Source of the DNA: Burkholderiaceae bacterium
GTDB taxonomy: Bacteria; Pseudomonadota; Gammaproteobacteria; Burkholderiales; Burkholderiaceae_C
Length of the DNA stretch: 64,000 nt
Direction: 5' to 3'
Assembly: GCA_024235955.1 (NCBI GenBank)
Contig: JACKLJ010000001.1
Span: 372,001 to 436,000 of the forward strand
The position numbers were made by a program, and so were the translations under genes. The first letter of the stretch is position 1, and each line of letters starts with the position of its first letter. The notes under the pieces were generated by a model. That model searched no databases and was not told where the DNA came from. It worked only from the letters and a program-made list of their open reading frames with translations. Below, in pieces: positions 8,933 to 17,252 of the stretch.

Positions 8933-9250
8933 ATGAGCACCTGGACCGACGTCGCCGCGATGGACGACATCTTTGAAGGCGCCGCCATCGGCGTGGCCGC
9001 CGGCGACCGCGACATCGCCGTCTACAAGACCGAGGCCGGCGAGCTGTTCGCCACCGACAACATCTGCTCGCACGGCCACGCGCGCCTGTGCGACGGCTTT
9101 CTGGAGGGGCATGAGATCGAGTGTCCGTTCCACCAGGGCCGCTTCGATATCCGCACCGGCGAAGCGACGCTGGAACCCTGCGTGGATGCCATCCGCAGCT
9201 ACCCGATCAGGATCGAAGGCGCTCGGGTGCTGGTTCAGGTTACCGCCTGA
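8933..9250 (+). CDS. nagAb: Rieske-type ferredoxin of the aromatic oxygenase
   Basis: The 105-residue protein is a small Rieske [2Fe-2S] ferredoxin with the cluster ligands in CSHGHARLC (about residues 44-52) and CPFHQGRFD (about 63-71). It would pass electrons to the oxygenase encoded immediately upstream. The ATG at 8933 follows AAGGAGA at the proper distance; an in-frame ATG at 8891 has no ribosome site and adds a non-homologous leader. The NAD(P)H:ferredoxin reductase needed to complete the chain is not in the window. Confidence 0.86.
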   Translation: MSTWTDVAAMDDIFEGAAIGVAAGDRDIAVYKTEAGELFATDNICSHGHARLCDGFLEGHEIECPFHQGRFDIRTGEATLEPCVDAIRSYPIRIEGARVLVQVTA

Positions 9251-9427
9251 ACCATACTGGCGAGGCCGCGGGTGCCCTGCCGGGTTGACGGCACCGGGCG
9301 CGCGCCGCCACGCGATCCGGCAGCGGAACCGTGAAGTTCTGCGCGCCACGTCGCCCATGGGGTCGCCTAGACTGAGGTACACGTCGCCCACAGGGCCGGT
9401 GCGGCGGATTCTGGTGGGACGCACACG
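9251..9427. other. Intergenic region without identified gene
   Basis: These 177 nt contain a potential stem GGTGCC/GGCACC at about 9271-9297 just after the ferredoxin gene, without a T-run. It may weakly terminate the oxygenase operon. Nothing else is recognisable. Confidence 0.3.
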
Positions 9428-10219
9428 GTGAAATGGTATCGGTCGGTGGCGGTCAAGAGCTTCTTGATCGCGTTTGTGGCCACGCATGTGCCTTTGCTTG
9501 CGTTGCTGGCGCTGGTCACTCTGCACCCGGCGTGGCTGACCCCGGTGGGCGTGCTGCTGGCCGCGCTGGTGGCCACCTTGCTGGCCACGGCGGTGTTGAT
9601 CACCGTGCTGTGGCGTCTTTTCCGCCCGCTGCGACAGGCCGCCGACGGGTTGCTCGGGTTCATGACGCGTGGCGCTCCCGTGCAGATGGGCGTGGGGGCG
9701 CAGGACGAGATCGGGCGGCTCGTGGGCCTGCTCGTGCAGTCTCTGGCGCACCTCGACCGTGGCAAGGCGCCGCTGTTGCGATCCGGCGCGACCGCGCTGG
9801 CTGCTTCGGCCGGGCCCGGCGGCGGCCGCGTACTGCGCTGCATGGCCCTGGTGGAACTGGTCCAGTGGGACGCGTTGGATGCGGCCGGCGACGTCATCCG
9901 CATGGCCAAGTTGCAGAACGCCCTGCAACGGCAGATCGGCGATGCGCTCTCGCCGGCCGAGACGGTGTTGCCGTGGGGTCGCGGTCGTGTGCTGGCGCTG
10001 CTCGAAGGTACGGAGGCCGAGGCCTTGAACCGGCTGCAGCGCAGCTGCGCGCACCTGGCACTGCCCGCGGATCAGGAAAGCTATCGCACCCGCATGGTGA
10101 TCGACGCGCGTGACAGCGCTGGGCAGCAGGGCTGGGCGAATGCCATGCAGCGGCTTGAGCAACGCCTGTTCGAGGCGCGACTGGCAGAACCCGGTGATCA
10201 GCGGCCCGCCGCGGCCTGA
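9428..10219 (+). CDS. Membrane protein with HAMP-like region and possible degenerate GGDEF domain
   Basis: The 263-residue protein starts with GTG. Residues about 9-30 and 36-62 form two membrane helices, followed by a HAMP-like linker (LWRLFRPLRQAADGLLGFM ... DEIGRLVGLLVQSLAHLD). The C-terminal 150 residues are cytoplasmic and resemble, weakly, a diguanylate-cyclase fold: AAGDVIRMAKLQNALQRQIG then LPWGRGRVLALLEG, where an active enzyme would carry RxGGDEF. No GGDEF active site remains, so catalysis is unlikely. Its 3' end overlaps convergent queA by 22 nt. Function unknown; a signalling or envelope role is a guess. Confidence 0.6.
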   Translation: MKWYRSVAVKSFLIAFVATHVPLLALLALVTLHPAWLTPVGVLLAALVATLLATAVLITVLWRLFRPLRQAADGLLGFMTRGAPVQMGVGAQDEIGRLVGLLVQSLAHLDRGKAPLLRSGATALAASAGPGGGRVLRCMALVELVQWDALDAAGDVIRMAKLQNALQRQIGDALSPAETVLPWGRGRVLALLEGTEAEALNRLQRSCAHLALPADQESYRTRMVIDARDSAGQQGWANAMQRLEQRLFEARLAEPGDQRPAAA

Positions 10220-11256
10220 TGCACGGGCGCGGCTGCGCTCTCGAGCCACATCGCATCGCCGTAGCTGAAGAAGCGGTAGCGCTGGGCGATGGCATGGCGG
10301 TACAGCGCCATCACGTGCTCGTAGCCCGCGAAGGCGCTCACCAGCATCATCAGCGTGCTGCGCGGCAGGTGGAAGTTGGTGATCAGCGCGTCCACCACGC
10401 GGAACCCGAAGCCCGGCGTGATGAAGATGCCCGTGTCGCCGCTGGCCTCGCCGCTTTGCGCCCAGCTCTCCAGCGTGCGCACGCTGGTGGTGCCCACGGC
10501 CACCACGCGGCCGCCACGCGCGCGGCAGGCGGCGATGGCCTCCTGCGTCGCCTGTGGCACGTGGTAGCGCTCGCGGTGCATCACATGCTCGGCGATGCTC
10601 TCCGTCTTCACCGGCTGGAAAGTGCCAGCACCCACGTGCAGGGTGACGGCGGCGCGCTGCACGCCGCGCGCCGCCAGCGCGTCCAGCAGCGTCTGGTCGA
10701 AGTGCAGCGCCGCCGTGGGCGCGGCCACGGCGCCTGGGTTGCGGGCGAACACGGTCTGGTAGCGGGATTCGTCTTCGGCGGAATCTTCGTGTGCGATGTA
10801 CGGCGGCAGCGGCACGTGGCCGTACGCCGCCATCAGCGCATACGCGTCACCAGAAAAGAGCAGGTGGAACAAGGGGCCGTGAGCCTCGGGCCAGCGGCCC
10901 AGCAGTTCGGCCTCGAAGCCGCCGTCCATCCGCAGCACCGTGCCCGCGGGCGGCTTCTTGCTCACCTTCATGTGCGCGGCCACGGTGCCGTCTTCCAGCA
11001 CGCGCTCGACCAGCAGTTCCAGCTTGCCGCCGGTGGGCTTTTCACCGAACAGGCGCGCCTTGACCACCTGGGTGTCGTTGAAGACCAGCAGGTCGCCCGG
11101 CCGCAGCAGGCCCGGCAGGTCGCGGAACACGCGGTCCACCGGCTCGGGGCCGCTGCCGTCGAGCAGGCGCGAGGCGCTGCGCTCCGCGGCAGGGTGCTGG
11201 GCAATGAGTTCGGGCGGCAGAGCGAAGTCGAAGTCGCTCGTCGTGAAGTGGCGCAT
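10198..11256 (-). CDS. queA: tRNA preQ1(34) S-adenosylmethionine ribosyltransferase-isomerase
   Basis: The 352-residue QueA transfers and isomerises the ribosyl moiety of SAM onto preQ1-tRNA, giving epoxyqueuosine. Diagnostic segments are FALPPELIAQHPAAERSASR at the N-terminus, LLVFNDTQVVKARLFGEKPTGG, HVGAGTFQPV, VHMLH-like HVMHRERYHVP, and GTTSVRTLES followed by FHLPRSTLMMLVSAFAG. It works just after TGT (3.4 kb), so two steps of queuosine synthesis are in this window but not in one operon. It is divergent from recG with 62 nt between the starts. Confidence 0.97.
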   Translation of the reverse strand: MRHFTTSDFDFALPPELIAQHPAAERSASRLLDGSGPEPVDRVFRDLPGLLRPGDLLVFNDTQVVKARLFGEKPTGGKLELLVERVLEDGTVAAHMKVSKKPPAGTVLRMDGGFEAELLGRWPEAHGPLFHLLFSGDAYALMAAYGHVPLPPYIAHEDSAEDESRYQTVFARNPGAVAAPTAALHFDQTLLDALAARGVQRAAVTLHVGAGTFQPVKTESIAEHVMHRERYHVPQATQEAIAACRARGGRVVAVGTTSVRTLESWAQSGEASGDTGIFITPGFGFRVVDALITNFHLPRSTLMMLVSAFAGYEHVMALYRHAIAQRYRFFSYGDAMWLESAAAPVHQAAAGR

Positions 11257-11318
11257 GTCGCTTGAGGGCCGGACGGGCCCGTTCCAAGGAAGGTGGTGGG
11301 AGCGGGCAGAATTGTCCC

Positions 11319-13421
11319 ATGCCCGATGCCCCGGCCCGCACCAGGCGCGACGCCCCGTCCGACGCCAAGCCGCTGTCCGCGCCCCAGCGCGCGCTGCGCA
11401 AGCTGGGGCTCAGCCGCCCGATCGACCTGGCGCTGCACCTGCCGCTGCGGTATGAAGACGAAACCCACCTGGTGCGCCTGGCTGACGCGCGCGACGGCGA
11501 CACGGTGCAGGTGGAAGGCGAGGTCACGCACCAGGAGATCGCCTACCGCCCGCGCCGGCAGCTGCTGGTGAGCCTGAACGACGGCAGCGACACCTGCACG
11601 CTGCGCTTCTTCAACTTCTACCCCTCGCAGCAGAAGCAGATGGCGGTGGGCCAGCGCATCCGCGCGCGCGGCGAGCTGCGCGGCGGCTTTGCCGGACTGA
11701 CCATGATGCACCCCACGGTGCGCGCGGCCGGCGGCGCGCTGCCGCAGGCGCTGACGCCGGTGTACCCCACGGTGGCCGGCCTGCCCCAGCCCTACCTGCG
11801 CAAGGCCGTGCTGGCGGGTCTGGCCGAAGCCGACCTGTCGGAAACCCTGGCGCCGGAAGTTTTGGATCAAATGGGCGATTGGCCCTTGTGGGACTTGCGG
11901 CGTTCGCTATCGTTCCTGCACCAACCGCTGCCGGATGCGGTGCTCGCCGAACTGGAAGACCGCAGCCACCCGGCCTGGCTGCGGCTGAAGGCCGAGGAGC
12001 TGCTGGCGCAGCAGCTGTCGCAGCTGCAGGCTCGGCGCGCGCGCGAGCACCTGCGCGCACCCGTGCTGCGCGCGGCGGCGGGTGGCCTGCCTGAGCAGTT
12101 GCTGGCCGCGCTGCCCTTCCAGCTCACCGCGGCGCAGCGCCGCGTGGCCGAGGAGATCGCCCGCGACCTGGCGCGCGAGCAGCCCATGCACCGCCTGCTG
12201 CAGGGTGACGTGGGCAGCGGCAAGACCGTGGTGGCCGCGCTGGCCGCCTGCGTGGCCATCGAGGCTGGTTGGCAGTGCGCGCTGATGGCACCCACCGAGA
12301 TCCTGGCCCAGCAGCACTTCGCCAAGCTGGTCGGCTGGCTGGCGCCGCTGCTGGCGGCGCGCGGCCAGCGCGTGGCCTGGCTCACCGGCGGCCAGAAGAA
12401 GAAGGAACGTGCAGAGATGCTGGCCGCCGTCGCCTCCGGCGAGGCCGCGCTGGTGGTGGGCACGCACGCCGTGATCCAGGAGCAGGTGCGCTTCGCGCGG
12501 CTGGGTCTGGCGGTGATCGACGAGCAGCACCGTTTCGGTGTGCAGCAGAGGCTGGATCTGCGCAACAAGCTCTCTGAATCCGAGCAGGAACCGCACCTGC
12601 TGATGATGAGCGCCACACCCATACCGCGCACCCTGGCCATGAGCTACTACGCTGACCTGGATGTTTCCACCATCGACGAGCTGCCGCCCGGCCGCACGCC
12701 GGTGGTCACCAGGCTGGTTTCCGGCCACCGGCGTGCCGAGGTGCTGGAGCGCATCCGCGCCCAGATCGCCCAGGGCCGGCAGGTCTACTGGGTCTGCCCG
12801 CTGATCGAGGAGAGCGAGGCGCTGGATCTGCGCAACGCCACCGAGACTCACGCCGAACTCAGCGAGGCCCTTCCCGGCCAGATGATCGGTCTGCTCCATT
12901 CGCGCATGCCGCCGGCCGAGAAGCGGGCGGTGATGGGGCTGTTCACCAGCGGCGCCATGCCGGTGCTGGTTAGCACCACGGTGATCGAGGTGGGGGTGGA
13001 TGTGCCCAACGCCAGCCTGATGGTGATCGAGCACGCCGAGCGCTTCGGTCTCAGCCAGCTGCACCAGCTGCGCGGCCGCGTGGGGCGTGGCGCGGCGGCC
13101 TCGGCCTGCGTGCTGCTGTATTCGGCGCCCGAGGGCGGGCGGCTGGGCGAGACGGCGCGCGAACGCCTCAAGGCCATGGCGGAAACGGCAGACGGCTTCG
13201 AGATCGCCCGGCGCGACCTGGAAATCCGTGGCCCCGGCGAATTCCTGGGCGCGCGCCAGAGCGGCGCCGCGCTGCTGCGCTTTGCCGACCTGCAGCAGGA
13301 CGCGCCCCTGTTGCAGTGGGCGCGTCGCGCCGCGCCCCAGCTGCTGGACCGTCACCCCGAACTGGCCCGCCGCCACCTGGACCGCTGGCTGGGCGGGCGG
13401 GAGGGGTACCTGAGGGCGTAG
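11319..13421 (+). CDS. recG: ATP-dependent DNA helicase RecG
   Basis: The 700-residue helicase remodels stalled forks and branched DNA. An N-terminal wedge/OB domain (residues about 60-170) is followed by superfamily-2 motifs: Walker A GDVGSGKT (about 296), the RecG-type DEQH box in VIDEQHRFGVQQRLDLR (about 401), SATPIPRTLA, STTVIEVGVDVPNA and QLRGRVGRG. The frame extends upstream to a TTG at 11262; the ATG at 11319 (MPDAPARTRR) fits the family better. It is convergent with the following lipoprotein gene, with a 19-nt gap. Confidence 0.97.
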   Translation: MPDAPARTRRDAPSDAKPLSAPQRALRKLGLSRPIDLALHLPLRYEDETHLVRLADARDGDTVQVEGEVTHQEIAYRPRRQLLVSLNDGSDTCTLRFFNFYPSQQKQMAVGQRIRARGELRGGFAGLTMMHPTVRAAGGALPQALTPVYPTVAGLPQPYLRKAVLAGLAEADLSETLAPEVLDQMGDWPLWDLRRSLSFLHQPLPDAVLAELEDRSHPAWLRLKAEELLAQQLSQLQARRAREHLRAPVLRAAAGGLPEQLLAALPFQLTAAQRRVAEEIARDLAREQPMHRLLQGDVGSGKTVVAALAACVAIEAGWQCALMAPTEILAQQHFAKLVGWLAPLLAARGQRVAWLTGGQKKKERAEMLAAVASGEAALVVGTHAVIQEQVRFARLGLAVIDEQHRFGVQQRLDLRNKLSESEQEPHLLMMSATPIPRTLAMSYYADLDVSTIDELPPGRTPVVTRLVSGHRRAEVLERIRAQIAQGRQVYWVCPLIEESEALDLRNATETHAELSEALPGQMIGLLHSRMPPAEKRAVMGLFTSGAMPVLVSTTVIEVGVDVPNASLMVIEHAERFGLSQLHQLRGRVGRGAAASACVLLYSAPEGGRLGETARERLKAMAETADGFEIARRDLEIRGPGEFLGARQSGAALLRFADLQQDAPLLQWARRAAPQLLDRHPELARRHLDRWLGGREGYLRA

Positions 13422-13440
13422 CGGCTGGCTTGGCCCCGTG

Positions 13441-14064
13441 TCAGGGTGTCGTGAACGTGCCTACGCGGTTCGGGTCGAGCGCGGTGGGGTAGCCGTCGGC
13501 GCCGATGCTGTCCAGCTGGCCGAACTGCACGGTGGTGCCGTCGGTCCACCAGAGGTCCTTCTGCGTGAGTGTTTTGCCGTTGAGGCGCCACGGGCATTCC
13601 ACGTGGTCGGTTTGCCAACAGGAGCCCGCATAAAGACCGACGAAGGAAAACAGTTGCAAGTTGAAGAAGTCGTCCACGTACTCGTAGACCAGTGTCACGC
13701 GCTGGGCGGTGACCGGCTGGCCGTTCACCGAGAGGGTGACGTCACCGTCGAAGGCCACCGTTGATGTCTCGCCGATGGATTGCTGCATCTTGACCAGGCG
13801 TTCAGCGCAGGCAGCGTCCCGGTAGTAGGTGGTGGCCTGATTCAGCCCCAGCTTCCCGTCAGAGCGCTGGTTCAGCGTGTAGGTGATGCGCTCGTTGGCA
13901 GGCGCCCCGCCGAGCGTGCGGTCGATCACCACCGGCGACTGGCGGCAGGGGGTTTCGATCACGCCGGCGTAGCGGTCGGCGGGGGCGTTGTCGTCGCCAC
14001 CGCAGCCGGCCAGCACCAGCGCGGCAAGCAGGCTGGTGGCCAGAAAGGGCAGGGTTGCTCGCAT
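13441..14064 (-). CDS. Putative lipoprotein of unknown function
   Basis: The 207-residue product begins with a lipoprotein signal peptide: positively charged start, hydrophobic core and lipobox LAGC with the modified Cys at about residue 20, then GGDDNAPADRY, so it is probably membrane anchored. The mature part contains four further Cys residues (for example ETPCRQSP, DAACAERL, SCWQTDHVECPW) that could form disulfides in the periplasm. No family was recognised. It sits with the acid phosphatase gene between recG and oxyR. Confidence 0.72.
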   Translation of the reverse strand: MRATLPFLATSLLAALVLAGCGGDDNAPADRYAGVIETPCRQSPVVIDRTLGGAPANERITYTLNQRSDGKLGLNQATTYYRDAACAERLVKMQQSIGETSTVAFDGDVTLSVNGQPVTAQRVTLVYEYVDDFFNLQLFSFVGLYAGSCWQTDHVECPWRLNGKTLTQKDLWWTDGTTVQFGQLDSIGADGYPTALDPNRVGTFTTP

Positions 14065-14202
14065 CGTCGGTCCCCTTCGAGGTGAGTGTGGACTTGCATC
14101 TTAGCCGCCGCGCCCCCGTCGCAGCAGCGACAACACGACGTTGCGGCGCGCGGCGGCAGGCGCCACCATGGCCGGCAAACCTGCAACCCTGAGGAGACAT
14201 CC

Positions 14203-15042
14203 ATGATGGCATCCGGCATCCTGCGTTCCCTGGCAGCCCTGGGCCTGGCGGCCCTGCTCGGCGCCTGCGCCCATGCGCCGGGCGCCGGCCCCGTGCCGCC
14301 CACCGACCCGGCGCAGATCGGCGAGTTGCGGCCCGGCCTGCTGCGCGGTTACCTGGATCGTTCGGTGCTGCCCGACAGCCTGGCGCTGCTGCCCGAGCCG
14401 CCGGCCAGCGGTTCAGCCGCGCAGGCGGAGGACGAGGCCACCTACCGCGCCACGCGCCCGCAACTGGCCGGCCCGCGCGGCGCTCTGGCCAAGGCCGATG
14501 CGCGGCTCGACTTCCCCACCGCCACCGGCGCCTTCGCCTGCGCCGCCCACCTCGACATCACGCCCCAGGCCACGCCCCACCTGTACACGCTGATGCGCCG
14601 CACGCTGGTGGATGCCGGCCTGTCCACCTACCGCGCCAAGGACCATTACAAGCGCACCCGCCCGTTCGCCGCGCACCAGGACGGCAGCTGCACGCCCGAG
14701 GAAGAGCCCAAGCTGGCCAAGGACGGCTCCTACCCCTCCGGCCACGCCGCGCTGGGCTGGGCCTGGGCGCTGGTGCTGAGCGAGCTGATGCCGGACCGCA
14801 CCGACGCCCTGCAGCAGCGCGGCTACGCCTTCGGCCAGAGCCGGGTGGTCTGCGGCGTGCACTGGCAGAGCGACGTGGAAGCCGGCCGCGTGGTCGGTGC
14901 GGCCGCGGTGGCGCGCCTGCACGCCGACCCGGTGTTCGAAGCCCAGATGCGGGCCGCCGAGGGCGAGATCCGCGCCGCACGGGCGGCAGGGCGCGGCACC
15001 CGCGCCGACTGCGCCGCGGAGGCGGCTGCGCTCAAACCCTGA
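14203..15042 (+). CDS. Class A (PhoN-type) non-specific acid phosphatase, lipoprotein-like
   Basis: The 279-residue protein has an N-terminal signal with possible lipobox LLGAC (Cys about residue 23) and the PAP2/acid-phosphatase signature: KRTRPF for the KxxxxxxRP box, GSYPSGHAALGWAWA for PSGH, and SRVVCGVHWQSDVEAGRV for SRxxxxxHxxxD. Bacterial class A acid phosphatases hydrolyse organic phosphomonoesters in the periplasm. The ATG at 14203 follows GAGGAGA and is immediately followed by a second ATG; upstream extension of the frame lacks a signal peptide. It is transcribed toward oxyR. Confidence 0.88.
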   Translation: MMASGILRSLAALGLAALLGACAHAPGAGPVPPTDPAQIGELRPGLLRGYLDRSVLPDSLALLPEPPASGSAAQAEDEATYRATRPQLAGPRGALAKADARLDFPTATGAFACAAHLDITPQATPHLYTLMRRTLVDAGLSTYRAKDHYKRTRPFAAHQDGSCTPEEEPKLAKDGSYPSGHAALGWAWALVLSELMPDRTDALQQRGYAFGQSRVVCGVHWQSDVEAGRVVGAAAVARLHADPVFEAQMRAAEGEIRAARAAGRGTRADCAAEAAALKP

Positions 15043-15240
15043 GCGCCCACGGACCTCGTCGCGCCGGGGCACCGATTCAGGTCAGAATGTCGGCTCCGCC
15101 CGGATTCCGACCATGACACGCACCGAACCGAAGCACCGCCCCGCGCCGATGGCTGCAGCCAGCGCGTGCGGCTTTGGCTTGCGGGCGTCAAGCTGTGCAG
15201 GTGATGGACAGCGGCGTGCGTCTGTGGCTGGGAAAACCCG

Positions 15241-15381
15241 ATGACCCTGACGGAACTCAAATACATCGTCGCCGTGGCCGTGCGCAGGCAAGGGCAAGGG
15301 GCCCCGCGCAGCGGGGATCGACCCTGGAGCGCGGCCGTGGCCATGGCGTTGACGCTGGCATGGGGCGGAAGGCGCGAATGA
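15241..15381 (+). other. Upstream ORF made by duplication of the oxyR 5' end
   Basis: A 39-nt segment starting with ATG (15241-15279) matches the first 39 nt of oxyR (15378-15416) with one mismatch, so both encode MTLTELKYIVAVA. The copies are 137 nt apart and out of frame. The upstream copy continues as a 46-codon ORF that ends with a TGA overlapping the oxyR start (ATGA at 15378-15381). The intervening 98 nt include the hairpin CCCCGC-gca-GCGGGG. It is either a remnant of a duplication or a translated leader coupled to oxyR. Whether it is translated is unknown. Confidence 0.6.
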
Positions 15382-16361
15382 CCCTGACGGAACTGAAATA
15401 CATCGTCGCCGTGGCCCGGGAAAAGCACTTCGGCAAGGCCGCCGAGGCCTGCTTCGTCTCGCAGCCGACGCTGTCGGTGGCGGTCAAGAAGCTGGAAGAC
15501 GAGCTGGAGATCAAGCTGTTCGAGCGCAGCGCCGGCGAGGTGAGCGTGACGCCGCTGGGCGAGGAGATCGTGCGCCAGGCGCAGAGCGTGCTGGAGCAGG
15601 CGGCGGAGATCAAGGCCATCGCCAAGCGGGGGCAGGATCCGCTGGCCGGGCCGCTGAAGCTGGGCGTGATCTACACCATCGGCCCCTACCTGCTGCCCGA
15701 CCTGGTGCGCCAGGTGATCGACCACACGCCGCAGATGCCGCTGATCCTGCAGGAGAACTTCACCGCGCGCCTGCTGGAGATGCTGCGCACCGGCGAGATC
15801 GATTGCGCGATCCTGGCCGAGCCCTTCCCCGACACCGGCCTGGCCACCGCCGCGCTGTACGACGAGCCCTTCATGGCCGCGGTGCCGGCCGGCCACTCGC
15901 TGGCCCGGCGCGCTTCGGTCACCACCGAGCAGCTCAAGCACGAGCACATGCTGCTGTTGGGCACCGGCCATTGCTTCCGCGACCACGTGCTGCAGGTCTG
16001 CCCCGAGTTCGCGCGCTTTGCGGCACCGGTGGGCGGCGGTGCCGAGGGCATCCGCAAGACCTTCGAGGGCTCGTCGCTGGAAACCATCAAGCACATGGTG
16101 GCGGCCGGCATGGGCGTGACGCTGGTGCCGCGCCTGTCGGTGCCGCCCGAGGCGCTGGATGCGGCCGGTACGCCGGCCTCCGGCCACAGCGACGCCGCGC
16201 TGCTGCGCTACCTGAAGATCGACGACGACAGCGGCGGCGAGCCGCCCACACGCCGCGTGGTGCTGGCCTGGCGCCGCAGCTTCACGCGCTACGAGGCCAT
16301 CGCCGCGCTGCGCAACGCCATCTACGCCTGTGAACTGCCCGGCGTGACGCGGCTGACGTGA
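15378..16361 (+). CDS. oxyR: Hydrogen-peroxide-sensing regulator OxyR
   Basis: The 327-residue LysR-family protein has an N-terminal helix-turn-helix (EKHFGKAAEACFVSQPTLSV) and an effector domain carrying both redox cysteines, in GHCFRDHVLQVC. They fall exactly at residues 199 and 208, the numbering of E. coli OxyR, so it should sense peroxide by disulfide formation and activate catalase and peroxiredoxin genes. The start is the second of two near-identical ATG segments (15241 and 15378). It overlaps the downstream PAP2 gene by 4 nt (GTGA), which suggests co-expression. Confidence 0.94.
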   Translation: MTLTELKYIVAVAREKHFGKAAEACFVSQPTLSVAVKKLEDELEIKLFERSAGEVSVTPLGEEIVRQAQSVLEQAAEIKAIAKRGQDPLAGPLKLGVIYTIGPYLLPDLVRQVIDHTPQMPLILQENFTARLLEMLRTGEIDCAILAEPFPDTGLATAALYDEPFMAAVPAGHSLARRASVTTEQLKHEHMLLLGTGHCFRDHVLQVCPEFARFAAPVGGGAEGIRKTFEGSSLETIKHMVAAGMGVTLVPRLSVPPEALDAAGTPASGHSDAALLRYLKIDDDSGGEPPTRRVVLAWRRSFTRYEAIAALRNAIYACELPGVTRLT

Positions 16362-17182
16362 GCCGCCTGGCGCCGTTCCATGCGCGCTCGCTGCTGCCGC
16401 CCGACTGGGTGCTCGGGGCGCGCGCCCTCCAGGCGCAACTCGACCCTCTGGCGCCCTGGCTGCTGCTGGTCTTGCTGATGCTGACCGCAGCGGCCCTGTA
16501 CCGGCGCTGGCGGCACACCGCACCCCTACCCGGCAGTCCGCCGCCGCCCATCGACTGGGCCCTGGCCGTGGCGCTGGTGGCGGCCGGCGCAGCGGCCTTC
16601 GCCCTGCTGGCCTGGCAGGTGACGCTGGGCGCAGACTCGGCGCTGGCCGGCTGGGACCGCGCCGCCGCGAACACTGCTGCAGGGCTGGCCGATGTGCTGC
16701 CGCGGCAGGCCATCGTCTGGATCAGCGACGCCGGCGACATGCTGGTGCTCACCGGTGTGGCCCTGCTGGTGGCTCTGGCGCTGCTGTGGCAGGGACAGCG
16801 CTTCACGGCGGCGGTGTGGCTGCTGGCGGTGCTGGGCAACAGCCTGCTGGTGCGGGTGCTCAAGCACGCCGTCGAACGCACGCGGCCCCCGCAGGCGTCG
16901 GATCTGCTGGTGTCGGGCTTCAGCTTCCCCAGCGGCCATGCGGCCGGCGCAATGCTGGTGTACGGCCTGCTCACCTGGCTGGTGGCGGTGCGCGCGGCAC
17001 CGGGCCGGCGCGCCGCGGTGGCGCTGCTGGGCGCCGGCGCCGTGGCGGTCATCGCCGCCAGCCGCGTGCTGCTGGGCGTGCACTACCTGTCGGACGTGCT
17101 GGGCGGGCTGCTGCTGGGGGCGTTGTCGTTGCTGGTGGCTGCCGCTGTCATCGGCCATGACCGGCATCGGCGCCCGGCATGA
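16358..17182 (+). CDS. PAP2-family membrane phosphatase
   Basis: The 274-residue integral membrane protein has about six hydrophobic helices and the lipid-phosphatase motifs KHAVERTRP, FPSGHAAG and SRVLLGVHYLSDVLGG. Members dephosphorylate undecaprenyl pyrophosphate or other lipid phosphates at the periplasmic face; the substrate here is not determined. The start codon is GTG, overlapping the oxyR stop. A family A repeat begins directly after its TGA and fills the gap to ubiA. Confidence 0.87.
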   Translation: MSRLAPFHARSLLPPDWVLGARALQAQLDPLAPWLLLVLLMLTAAALYRRWRHTAPLPGSPPPPIDWALAVALVAAGAAAFALLAWQVTLGADSALAGWDRAAANTAAGLADVLPRQAIVWISDAGDMLVLTGVALLVALALLWQGQRFTAAVWLLAVLGNSLLVRVLKHAVERTRPPQASDLLVSGFSFPSGHAAGAMLVYGLLTWLVAVRAAPGRRAAVALLGAGAVAVIAASRVLLGVHYLSDVLGGLLLGALSLLVAAAVIGHDRHRRPA

Positions 17183-17250
17183 GATTTCAAGCAAAATCGG
17201 GCTCCAGCCCTTGCGTGACTGGCGCAGGCAGCTATCAAAAACAGAGTCAT
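17183..17250 (+). repeat. Family A dispersed repeat, copy 2
   Basis: The sequence begins GATTTCAAGCAAAATCGG directly after the stop codon of the PAP2 gene, contains CCAGCCCTTGCGTGACTGG and ends GCGCAGGCAGCTATCAAAA just before ubiA. It is the most typical copy and serves as the reference here. Confidence 0.85.
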
Positions 17251-17252
17251 CC

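Noticed and set aside
9271..9297. GGTGCC/GGCACC stem after the ferredoxin gene as an intrinsic terminator
   Set aside because: There is no T-run and the spacer is long. It is kept only as a possible structure.
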